DNA of 6,630 nt from an uncultured Calothrix sp. GTDB taxonomy: Bacteria > Cyanobacteriota > Cyanobacteriia > Cyanobacteriales > Nostocaceae. The notes beneath the pieces were generated by a model. That model ran no database searches. It was not told the DNA's origin and was given only the letters and a program-made list of their open reading frames with translations. How positions within the stretch are numbered: position 1 is the first letter of the stretch; each line of letters starts with the position of its first letter. Both the position numbers and the translations under genes were made by a program. Where the stretch lies: positions 1-6,630 of the forward strand of contig CAKZYM010001214.1 of assembly GCA_937884685.1 (NCBI GenBank), in the 5' to 3' direction. Of this stretch, positions 1-5,624 are shown piece after piece.

Positions 1-10
1 GCAGTAGCTT

Positions 11-136
11 AAATAGTAAGTAGCAAGTAGCAAGTAGCAAGTAGTAAGTAAGCTGATAATTAGTTTTGATTATAGGTTGTTGAACAACACATTTAAAAAC
101 TTTTACTCGCTACTCTTTACTCGCTACTTACTACTT
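11..136. repeat. Heptamer tandem repeat with an inverted partner arm
   Basis: AAGTAGC occurs three times in tandem at 18-38, followed by the variant AAGTAGT at 39-45. The right arm (104-136) carries the complementary motif (GCTACTT at 123-129, ACTACTT at 130-136). Positions 14-24 are the exact reverse complement of 123-133, so the arms could form a long imperfect stem. Between the arms a small perfect palindrome (GTTGTT/AACAAC, 76-88, one-base centre) could form an inner hairpin. A 7-bp period is characteristic of cyanobacterial STRR repeats. No coding potential is seen. Confidence 0.75.
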
Positions 137-144
137 AAATAATT

Positions 145-182
145 TCTACCCTCTCTTCCCCCTCTCCCCTCTCTACCCCTCT
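145..182. other. Pyrimidine-rich tract
   Basis: Apart from two adenines this stretch is entirely C and T on the + strand (runs such as CCCTCTC and CCCCTCTC). Similar C/T tracts are common beside short repeats in intergenic DNA of filamentous cyanobacteria. No function can be assigned. Confidence 0.5.
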
Positions 183-187
183 AATTC

Positions 188-214
188 AATTACGAATTAC
201 GAATTACGAATTAC
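188..214. repeat. AATTACG heptamer tandem repeat
   Basis: Three perfect copies of AATTACG (188-194, 195-201, 202-208) are followed by a partial copy AATTAC (209-214). It is a second STRR-type cluster, with a different sequence but the same 7-bp period as the one at 11-136. It lies about 140 bp upstream of the GH104-like gene. Confidence 0.85.
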
Positions 215-354
215 ATTCTTCTTACCTCGGTCACACAAAAATAATCGTTGCTAGAATTAAACTTGTTCGACAATCCGGTTTTATCAAAACTTTGCCGGAA
301 TCGTTGGGCTTATTTTTGTTGTTATTTATTATGTGGCTATTTTAGATAATATTA

Positions 355-1035
355 ATGAGTCAAACTGTTAAAGGTTTTCACTTCAAGGGTATTGAAAAGT
401 TAATCGGGCCTGTAGCTGCTCTTCTAGCCTTTGTATGTATGTTCCAGTGGTATATTCATGGCAGTCTAGAGCCGAATAGCGACCCGGTATTTCAGAAGAA
501 ACAGCCACCTTTAATTATGGAAGGGGGAGACCCTTACATCCGCGCTTTGATGCGAACTATCTCCGCAAGTGAAGCTAATGTCAAACGTCCTTATTCAGTT
601 TTGTATGGTGGGGAACAGGTTAGCGATTTAAGTAAGCATCCCGAAAAGTGCGTCAGAATTCCTATCGGACCAAATACGGGAAATTGTTCTACAGCAGCAG
701 GTAGATACCAAGTTATTAATACTACTTGGTTTAAAATTGCCGAGCGCTATCATCCCGAACAACCAATGCCAATGATGTTTTGGGCTAGCTATAGTTTTGA
801 ACCACAATATCAAGACCGAGTTGTTCATGATTGGTTAAACAATCCTAAAGAATGGGGAGTTAATATTTCTGGATTGTTGCGACAAGGGAAAATTAACAAA
901 GTTTTGAAAACACTTTCTCCTACTTGGACTAGTTTGGGATATGGTATTGAAACTAATTCGGTAAGTAGTAGTTTACCAAGAATTTATCAGAAAGTTTTGA
1001 AGGAAGAGTTAAGCGCAGTTACTAAAGCTCAATAA
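355..1035 (+). CDS. Membrane-anchored lambda-endolysin-like (GH104-type) muramidase/lytic transglycosylase
   Basis: Predicted 226-aa peptidoglycan-cleaving protein. Residues about 16-33 form one hydrophobic segment after a short basic N-terminus, so the protein is probably anchored in the inner membrane with its domain outside. From about residue 57 the sequence follows phage lambda endolysin R: ISASEAN (E73 matches catalytic Glu19 of lambda R), YGGEQVSDLSKHP, then TAAGRYQ at 114-120, and a C-terminal W-SLGYG motif at 191-197. Lambda R is about 158 aa and cuts glycan strands as a lytic transglycosylase; here an N-terminal anchor of about 55 residues is added. C99 and C111 fall inside the domain and could form a disulfide, which fits an extracytoplasmic site (inference). 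The ATG at 355 is the first possible one, because an in-frame TAG lies at 343-345. No clear Shine-Dalgarno site is seen. No holin, spanin or other phage gene is adjacent, so a housekeeping cell-wall role is likelier than phage lysis. Confidence 0.85.
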   Translation: MSQTVKGFHFKGIEKLIGPVAALLAFVCMFQWYIHGSLEPNSDPVFQKKQPPLIMEGGDPYIRALMRTISASEANVKRPYSVLYGGEQVSDLSKHPEKCVRIPIGPNTGNCSTAAGRYQVINTTWFKIAERYHPEQPMPMMFWASYSFEPQYQDRVVHDWLNNPKEWGVNISGLLRQGKINKVLKTLSPTWTSLGYGIETNSVSSSLPRIYQKVLKEELSAVTKAQ

Positions 1036-1548
1036 TATTGATTTTTACTTTTATTTTGGTAGAAGGTTATTTCTCAGATAGATAATTTTCGTATAAAGAC
1101 TTAACAATCTTACGTTTCCTGCAATTTACATAAGACTTGTTACTTAAGACTTGTTACTTGGTAATTATAATGTTTTATTTATCACAAACATAACTAATAT
1201 AATAATGGTTATAGTGAGATAATTACTTGCTTTTTGCCGCAAATGGTATATTTAATAGCCTATTTTTATTTTAATTTTTTCGCAAAATATAAGATGCCGC
1301 GATTTTCTTTATTAGAAGGGAATTTCGTGATATTATTTTTTTAGAGATAATTTTAATAATGGGAAGGCTTGCTTGCTATAAAAATTTGATTAATGCTTTC
1401 ATTATAAAAATTTGTTATCTATTTTTTAATTATCTCATGTTTTCGCCATTTCCAAATTTTTCTTTATATAAAACTGAAAATCAAAACAATCTTTAAATTA
1501 ATTTAATCCGCATATGAAAGGTGTATTGCGCTGTCGGGAGAACAGACC
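1036..1548. other. AT-rich intergenic region without a recognisable gene
   Basis: This 513-bp gap lies between the 3' ends of the GH104-like gene (+) and menH (-), so it should contain the ends of two convergent transcripts. I find only very short reading frames (for example a 16-codon frame starting at 1293) with no recognisable product. There is no convincing stem followed by a T-run. Visible structure is limited to the 14-bp tandem duplication at 1131-1158 and a 12-bp AT-rich direct repeat (TATAAAAATTTG at 1377-1388 and 1403-1414). Confidence 0.6.
1131..1158. repeat. Perfect 14-bp tandem duplication
   Basis: TAAGACTTGTTACT at 1131-1144 is repeated exactly at 1145-1158. The unit is twice the 7-bp period of the other repeats in this window, so it may be the start or the remnant of an STRR array. 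No gene overlaps it. Confidence 0.8.
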
Positions 1549-2376
1549 CTACAAATCTAAATAAAAGAAATCTCGAATATTTTCGATAAATGCCGATGTA
1601 TTCTCTAAATGAATATTATGAGCGGCTTTTTTAATTACATTCAATTCAGAAAATTCATTTGCATTAACCATCTTAATATTTATATCCACAAACTTTGTAT
1701 CGTTCTCCCCAGCTAATAAAAGTAGAGGAGCTTGATTTTGCTGTAAATTATTCCATAAAGATGGTTGAACTCCCGTACCCATAAACTGTAACGATTTTGC
1801 TAATTCCAAAGGATTATTTCGCAACCGATTTTTTATCATTTGCTCAAATTGTGGATGATTTTTTATATTTCCAAAAATCGGCTGACTATACCAGTTATCT
1901 AAAAAAGTTTTAAAATCATTTTTTGCAATCATTCTTACTAATTTCCTGGCTATTTGTCCGTCTCGCTTAACTCTATCTATTTTCTCTTTCTCAGTTAATA
2001 ATCCAGGAGAGGCAGATTCTAAAATAGCTTTATGGAAATATTTGGGAAAGTGAAGCATTAAATATAAAGCCAATCTTCCACCCATTGAATATCCAAGTAA
2101 AAAACACTGACTAATTTTTAGCTCATTAAATAATTCATTTAATAAATTAATTAATGCATCGGCAGTTTTTGCCATTGTATAGCAATCATCATTTAATACT
2201 TGAGTTTTTCCATGTCCTGGAAGGTCAACACTAAGACAATAAAATTCATTAGCTAATGATTTTACTACCGCATCAAATTCATCACTATTACCCATAAAGC
2301 CATGCAAAAAAAGTATCAGTGGTTTATTCAAATTTCCACTGAAACAATAATGAAGCCTATTATTTTGACAAATCAT
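1549..2376 (-). CDS. menH: 2-succinyl-6-hydroxy-2,4-cyclohexadiene-1-carboxylate synthase (MenH)
   Basis: 275-aa alpha/beta hydrolase-fold enzyme, predicted to release pyruvate from SEPHCHC to give SHCHC in the menaquinone/phylloquinone pathway; in cyanobacteria the end product is phylloquinone of photosystem I. Visible motifs are HGFMGN (25-30, oxyanion hole), VDLPGHGKT (50-58) and GYSMGGRLAL (95-104) with nucleophile S97. R101 corresponds to the substrate-binding Arg of E. coli MenH (GYSLGGR). D226 (GENDTKF) and H253 (AAHNIH) complete the triad. A VQPSLWNNL segment at 203-211 also matches the E. coli enzyme (VQPDL). The length is close to the family norm (about 250-275 aa) and the protein is cytosolic. 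The gene lies 91 bp downstream of the InrS-like gene on the same strand; with that gap co-transcription is uncertain. It is markedly AT-rich: sampled lines run about 18-33% GC, against 33-48% in sampled lines of neighbouring genes. Other alpha/beta hydrolases share the fold, but the GYSMGGR motif makes MenH the best call. Confidence 0.88.
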   Translation of the reverse strand: MICQNNRLHYCFSGNLNKPLILFLHGFMGNSDEFDAVVKSLANEFYCLSVDLPGHGKTQVLNDDCYTMAKTADALINLLNELFNELKISQCFLLGYSMGGRLALYLMLHFPKYFHKAILESASPGLLTEKEKIDRVKRDGQIARKLVRMIAKNDFKTFLDNWYSQPIFGNIKNHPQFEQMIKNRLRNNPLELAKSLQFMGTGVQPSLWNNLQQNQAPLLLLAGENDTKFVDINIKMVNANEFSELNVIKKAAHNIHLENTSAFIENIRDFFYLDL

Positions 2377-2467
2377 TAAATATATCTAATCTATGATAAA
2401 TATAGAAAATAAAAAACTGACTTTAGATGAAGCTCAAATAAAAATTATCCTTGTAATCCTTCAATAT

Positions 2468-2839
2468 TTAAGGCAAAAACCTATCTAAAGCCGCTTTTAA
2501 TTCTTCCATTTCAGCATCAATATTGCCGTTTTTTGCCGCTCTGGCAACGCACTCCGTAAGATGCTCATCCAATACAATTCGCGCGACTTTATCGATTGCA
2601 CCTCTAACAGCAGCAATTTGTAGCAAAACATCAGGACAAGGAGTGTCCTGCTGCACCATAGTCTTAATTCCTCTTACATGTCCCTCTATGCGCGACAATC
2701 GATTAACTATTTTTCGTAAAGACTCTTCGCTATGAACATGTTCGTGGGTTGAATGCGTGTGATTGTGGTGATGTTCTTTAGTTGTAGTATCCGTACTGTC
2801 ACTCAGTATCGGCTCGTTTTCCTTTGAAGTTCCATTCAT
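2468..2839 (-). CDS. inrS: InrS-like nickel-sensing repressor (CsoR/RcnR family)
   Basis: 123-aa all-helical CsoR/RcnR-family (DUF156) DNA-binding repressor; members release DNA when they bind metal. The core starts near residue 38 with SEESLRKIVNRLSRIEGHVRGI, a stretch typical of the family. The ligand positions fit Synechocystis InrS with a constant +15 offset: H36 (InrS H21), C68 in TPCPDV (C53), H93 and C97 in DEHLTEC (H78, C82). In InrS these ligands serve Ni(II) sensing. The N-terminal extension has eight histidines at 23-36, also like InrS, and could collect or deliver metal. The family usually acts as a tetramer on operators with a G/C tract flanked by A/T arms; I see no such tract upstream. 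No nickel exporter (NrsD type) lies in the window, so the target is elsewhere. The ATG at 2839 is kept because it gives an InrS-like N-terminus. A copper-sensing CsoR is less likely given the histidine-rich tail and H36. Confidence 0.88.
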   Translation of the reverse strand: MNGTSKENEPILSDSTDTTTKEHHHNHTHSTHEHVHSEESLRKIVNRLSRIEGHVRGIKTMVQQDTPCPDVLLQIAAVRGAIDKVARIVLDEHLTECVARAAKNGNIDAEMEELKAALDRFLP

Positions 2840-2852
2840 GTGCTATTTTCGG

Positions 2853-2922
2853 GTTTGAGGCAGTACTTATCATCCTAGCGCAAAGGACAAGCAGTCATGA
2901 TAGTCTGTTGCAATCCTCAAAC
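2853..2922. promoter_or_regulatory. Inverted repeat flanking the presumed InrS-gene promoter
   Basis: GTTTGAGG at 2853-2860 and its exact reverse complement CCTCAAAC at 2915-2922 are separated by 54 bp, about six helical turns centre to centre. They bracket the area where the repressor gene's promoter should lie. A role as paired operator half-sites is inference; eight bases with this spacing could also arise by chance. Confidence 0.25.
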
Positions 2923-3094
2923 TACCTTATAACAAGTAATTAACTCTCTAACCAGAGAAAATAGGAACCTAATTTTTGGTAATATTATTAATAAATTAAA
3001 TACAGGGTAAAGTTCGTTTTAGGTTCTACAAGTAAGCATTAGGGCTTAAAAAGATGAAACTTTGGAATGATGCAAAACGTCTAAATGTACGATT

Positions 3095-3124
3095 TCTGAA
3101 GATATTGGTTTCAATATCTTCAGA
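3095..3124 (+). promoter_or_regulatory. Perfect 13-bp hairpin/palindrome upstream of the HtrA-type protease gene
   Basis: TCTGAAGATATTG (3095-3107) and CAATATCTTCAGA (3112-3124) are exact reverse complements around a GTTT loop. It ends 48 bp before the chosen ATG at 3173. No T-run follows on the + strand, so it is not a typical intrinsic terminator. It could be an operator palindrome or a hairpin in the 5' leader of the protease mRNA. The symmetry is read directly; the function is inferred. Confidence 0.6.
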
Positions 3125-3172
3125 TAAGATTGTCATGAGTAACTAACAATCAGGCTGAAAACGGTCTTGGTG

Positions 3173-4384
3173 ATGAAATTTACATATTTTTCTAAGTCTA
3201 TTAGGCGATTAGCTACACATTTATTAGCAATATTTGTCGGGGTTTTATTGAGCGTTAATAGTATTTCAGTATTACCGTCTCAAGCAGAACCCGCACCGAC
3301 TATATCTCTTGATTCGCAATTGGTTTCTCAAAAGCCATCAAGTGCTGCTGCTGCAATTGGTAGTAGTAGTTTTGTGACTGCTGCGGTTAACCGAGTAGGG
3401 ATGGCCGTAGTTCGTATTGATACCGAGCGTACGGTGAGCCGTCGTCTTCCCGAAGCTTTTATGGACGACCCATTTTTTAGAAGATTTTTCGGCGACTCTT
3501 TACCTCGAAATTTGCCTCCGGAAGAACTGCGTGGCTTAGGTTCTGGCTTTATTATTGATAAGAGTGGGTTAGTTTTAACCAATGCTCATGTGGTTGATAA
3601 AGCAGATAAAGTAACTGTTCGACTCAAAGATGGTCGTAAGTTTGAAGGTCAAGTTCAAGGAGCAGATGAAGTTACCGATTTAGCAGTTGTAAAAATTAAC
3701 GCTGGTAGCGATTTACCAGTTGCTACTTTGGGTTCATCTGGTAACGTTCAAGTCGGAGATTGGGCTATTGCGGTTGGAAATCCTTTAGGTTTTGACAATA
3801 CGGTAACTTTAGGAATTGTCAGTACTTTGAAACGTCCTAGTTCTCAAGTTGGTATTTCTTCCAAGCGTTTGGAGTTTATTCAAACCGATGCAGCGATTAA
3901 CCCCGGAAATTCTGGTGGCCCTTTATTAAACGATAGAGGTGAAGTTATCGGTATAAACACTGCAATTAGAGCGGATGCAATGGGTATTGGTTTTGCGATT
4001 CCTATCGATAAAGCAAAGCAAATCAGCAGCGAGTTGCAGCGTAACGGAAGAGTTGCTCATCCATTCATAGGTATAGGAATGGATGATTTGACCCCCGACA
4101 AAGCAAGAAGAATAAACCAAAATCCTAACTCTCCGATTCAAGTACCGGAAATAAAAGGTGTTTTAGTGGGAAGAGTTGTACCTAACTCCCCAGCGGCTAG
4201 AGCGGGTATCCGTATAGGAGATGTAATTACAGCAATTGATGGAAAATCCATTACTACTGGAGAACAACTGCTGAATATAGTTGAAAACAGCGGTGTTGGC
4301 CAAAATTTACAATTAAAAGTCCGGAGAGGTACTCGTACTCAGCAGCTATCATTACGTACTGCTGATATGAAAGATTTTTCGTAA
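3173..4384 (+). CDS. HhoA/HhoB/HtrA-family (Deg) serine endopeptidase, secreted, one PDZ domain
   Basis: 403-aa Deg/HtrA protease that degrades or refolds damaged proteins in the periplasm or thylakoid lumen. Counted from the ATG at 3173: signal peptide with KSIRR, hydrophobic core about 16-33, likely cleavage after SQA at 38; trypsin-like domain about 65-285 with H139 (LTNAHVVD), D169 (EVTDLAVVK) and S247 (NPGNSGGPLL); one PDZ domain about 297-395 with the usual GVLVG and AGIRIGDVI segments. The triad is complete. The long loop with DDPFFRRFFGD before the catalytic His is typical of the cyanobacterial HtrA, HhoA and HhoB trio; I cannot say which paralogue this is. An in-frame TTG at 3167 and GTG at 3170 precede the ATG; the ATG is preferred, which only shortens the N-terminus by two residues. 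A strong hairpin lies 48 bp upstream. The gene is convergent with the alpha/beta hydrolase gene, across a repeat cluster. Confidence 0.93.
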   Translation: MKFTYFSKSIRRLATHLLAIFVGVLLSVNSISVLPSQAEPAPTISLDSQLVSQKPSSAAAAIGSSSFVTAAVNRVGMAVVRIDTERTVSRRLPEAFMDDPFFRRFFGDSLPRNLPPEELRGLGSGFIIDKSGLVLTNAHVVDKADKVTVRLKDGRKFEGQVQGADEVTDLAVVKINAGSDLPVATLGSSGNVQVGDWAIAVGNPLGFDNTVTLGIVSTLKRPSSQVGISSKRLEFIQTDAAINPGNSGGPLLNDRGEVIGINTAIRADAMGIGFAIPIDKAKQISSELQRNGRVAHPFIGIGMDDLTPDKARRINQNPNSPIQVPEIKGVLVGRVVPNSPAARAGIRIGDVITAIDGKSITTGEQLLNIVENSGVGQNLQLKVRRGTRTQQLSLRTADMKDFS

Positions 4385-4386
4385 AA

Positions 4387-4440
4387 ATTGGGGATTGGGG
4401 ATTGGGGATTGGTAATAGGTAATTGGTAATTGGTAATTGG
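4387..4440. repeat. ATTGGGG / TAATTGG heptamer tandem repeats
   Basis: Three perfect ATTGGGG copies (4387-4407) and a partial one are followed by TAATAGG (4413-4419) and three perfect TAATTGG copies (4420-4440). The array begins two bases after the stop codon of the protease gene. AATTGGG at 4435-4441 is the exact reverse complement of CCCAATT at 4545-4551, so the two ends of the spacer could pair in RNA and may help end the convergent transcripts. Confidence 0.85.
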
Positions 4441-4474
4441 GTAAAAAGGGAGAGGGAAAGAAATTAATAATTTA

Positions 4475-4502
4475 TAACTTCTAACTCATGACTCCTAACT
4501 TT
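4475..4502. repeat. Degenerate TAACTNN heptamer repeat
   Basis: Four consecutive 7-mers read TAACTTC, TAACTCA, TGACTCC and TAACTTT. The 7-bp phase is kept although the units have diverged. It lies in the middle of the convergent spacer 4385-4562. Confidence 0.6.
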
Positions 4503-4517
4503 TCCTAATCTTATTTT

Positions 4518-4552
4518 CCCATGCCCTATGCCCCATGCCCCATGCCCAATTC
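4518..4552. repeat. CCCATGC heptamer tandem repeat
   Basis: CCCATGC occurs at 4518-4524, 4532-4538 and 4539-4545, with variants CCTATGC (4525-4531) and CCAATTC (4546-4552). This STRR-type array ends 10 bp from the stop codon of the minus-strand hydrolase gene. Confidence 0.8.
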
Positions 4553-4562
4553 CCTATCTTTT

Positions 4563-5405
4563 TTAAGTTCGACGTACAAAGGGTTTCATGTCTTGTAAAA
4601 TCACTTCATGATGATGCTCTTGAGCATAATGTGCTACGTCGTTAATTTTTACTATTTGAGCATCTGGTGCGGAGTCGGCAAATTTTTCAGCCATTTCTAC
4701 GTTTAACCAAGGGTCAGTTTTTCCCCACTGAATTAAAATCGGTTTTTCCCATTCTTTAAATCCAGATTCTATTTCTTCCATCGCAGTATTTAACTGCAAG
4801 TTACGAATCGTTGCTAATAAACTTCTTCCCGTAGCGGAAGCTTTTAAAAAAGGTTTACGATAAATATCTAAATCTTTGTCTTTGATAACGTAACGGCTAC
4901 CACCTTCAAGAGTTCGGTCAACTAATAATGGGTCTTGAGTCATCATTTCACCTGCCAAAGGTAAACCCATTTGTTGAATTTTCCAAGGTAATTTAGCTGT
5001 AGATGAGATTGGCGTGTTTAGTATAATTATGCTGGCTATTTTATCAGGATTGCGTAGGGCATATTGTAAACCAACAGAACCTAAAAAACCTTGAACGACT
5101 AAGGAAAAACGTTCGAGTTCTAACGCTTCAATGAAACTATCTAAAGCTTTTATATATGCTTCTGGAGTGTAAGCAAAATCTCTTTTTTCTGGTTTGGCTG
5201 AAAATCCGGAACCAATCCAGTCTGGTGCAATAACTTTATTGCCCTGTTCTGCTAATTCTGGCATTATATAGCGCCAGCTATAGCTTTGTGATGCTAAACC
5301 ATGTAGCAATAAAACGGGTAATAAATTGCTTCTGCCTACTGGTTCTACTTGTCGGTAAAACCATTCTAGTGAATCTACTGCTATTTTATGTTCTGTTATG
5401 GACAT
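4563..5405 (-). CDS. Alpha/beta-hydrolase-fold protein, dehalogenase/epoxide-hydrolase type, with atypical nucleophile elbow
   Basis: 280-aa protein with no signal peptide, presumably cytosolic; its substrate is unknown. The fold is clear: LLLHGLASQSYSW (32-44, oxyanion region), PDWIGSGFSAKP (61-72, like the DxxGxGxSxKP block of haloalkane dehalogenases), LVVQGFLGSVGLQYA (102-116), GKTDPWL (228-234, acid D231) and AHYAQEH (258-264, base H259). Aligned without gaps to the LinB elbow VVHDWGSALG, the nucleophile Asp corresponds to G106 here, so the classical nucleophile is missing while the Asp and His are kept. S110 is a possible but displaced alternative. Similar QGF/QGY elbows occur, as I recall, in related cyanobacterial and plastid proteins, so this may be a conserved subfamily rather than decay. 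The ATG at 5405 is the natural start. The gene is convergent with the protease gene and lies 219 bp downstream of the HxlR-type gene on the same strand. Confidence 0.85.
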   Translation of the reverse strand: MSITEHKIAVDSLEWFYRQVEPVGRSNLLPVLLLHGLASQSYSWRYIMPELAEQGNKVIAPDWIGSGFSAKPEKRDFAYTPEAYIKALDSFIEALELERFSLVVQGFLGSVGLQYALRNPDKIASIIILNTPISSTAKLPWKIQQMGLPLAGEMMTQDPLLVDRTLEGGSRYVIKDKDLDIYRKPFLKASATGRSLLATIRNLQLNTAMEEIESGFKEWEKPILIQWGKTDPWLNVEMAEKFADSAPDAQIVKINDVAHYAQEHHHEVILQDMKPFVRRT

Positions 5406-5624
5406 TATTAAAAAGCCTTACGCAAAGAGTGATGTTATTAATTCCCCATGTGAATTAGAAACAAAGGTGGTAGAAGTTGTAAAAATCAACTCCTCCTACA
5501 AATAGCATAGGCTTTTGGATGCTTTTAACAAAATTTGGTGATAGGAATCAATGTAAAAATGTTGCAATTATAGTCAGTTGCAATAATGGTAATTTTGATT
5601 TCTTAATAAATTTCTGAACTTGCT
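5406..5624. other. Spacer between the HxlR-type and hydrolase genes
   Basis: 219 bp without a gene. It should hold the promoter of the minus-strand hydrolase gene. Two weak inverted repeats are visible: TAATTC/GAATTA (5439-5457, 7-base loop), 33 bp ahead of the hydrolase start, and AGTTG/CAACT (5475-5491, loop TAAAAAT) with four further outer pairs (5470-5473 with 5496-5499). Neither has a T-run that would mark a terminator. Confidence 0.4.

Larger units (their letters stand above)
2840..3172. other. Divergent intergenic region between the InrS-like and protease genes
   Basis: This 333-bp spacer must hold the promoters of both divergent genes. Structures seen are the 8-bp inverted repeat GTTTGAGG (2853-2860)/CCTCAAAC (2915-2922) just upstream of the repressor gene, and the 13-bp hairpin at 3095-3124 upstream of the protease gene. 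On the minus strand a TAGGAT hexamer (2873-2878) could be a -10 element, but no convincing -35 is spaced correctly. I see no G-tract flanked by TACT/AGTA arms of the kind used by RcnR-type regulators, and no CIRCE heat-shock element (TTAGCACTC-N9-GAGTGCTAA). Confidence 0.5.

Noticed and set aside
241..345. Open stretch in the same frame as the GH104-like gene, ending in a hydrophobic segment and TAG nine bases before its ATG
   Set aside because: There is no ATG or GTG before position 331, the frame runs back into the AATTACG repeat, and no ribosome site is seen. A chance open stretch in AT-rich DNA is likelier than a leader peptide or a broken N-terminus.
628..828. Minus-strand 66-codon frame inside the GH104-like gene
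   Set aside because: It is entirely covered by a well-supported gene in another frame and has no recognisable features.
355..1035. Prophage lysis cassette
   Set aside because: Only the endolysin-like domain is present. It is membrane-anchored and flanked by long non-coding DNA, with no holin, spanin or structural phage gene.
1377..1414. 12-bp direct repeat TATAAAAATTTG as insertion-element footprints
   Set aside because: The sequence is very AT-rich and such repeats are expected by chance here; no inverted ends or transposase gene are present.
1528..1542. CTGT/ACAG hairpin just after menH as a terminator
   Set aside because: Only four pairs around a 7-base loop and no T-run; too weak to support.
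2458..2473. CCTT...AAGG inverted repeat at the end of the InrS-like gene as a terminator
   Set aside because: The stem is only four pairs, it overlaps the stop codon, and no T-run follows on the minus strand.
2523..2735. Plus-strand 70-codon frame over the InrS-like gene
   Set aside because: It is antisense to a clear CsoR/RcnR-family gene and is explained by that gene's codon pattern.
3328..4141. Two minus-strand frames (3328-3582 and 3926-4141) inside the protease gene
   Set aside because: Both are shadows of the protease reading frame, with low-complexity or meaningless translations.
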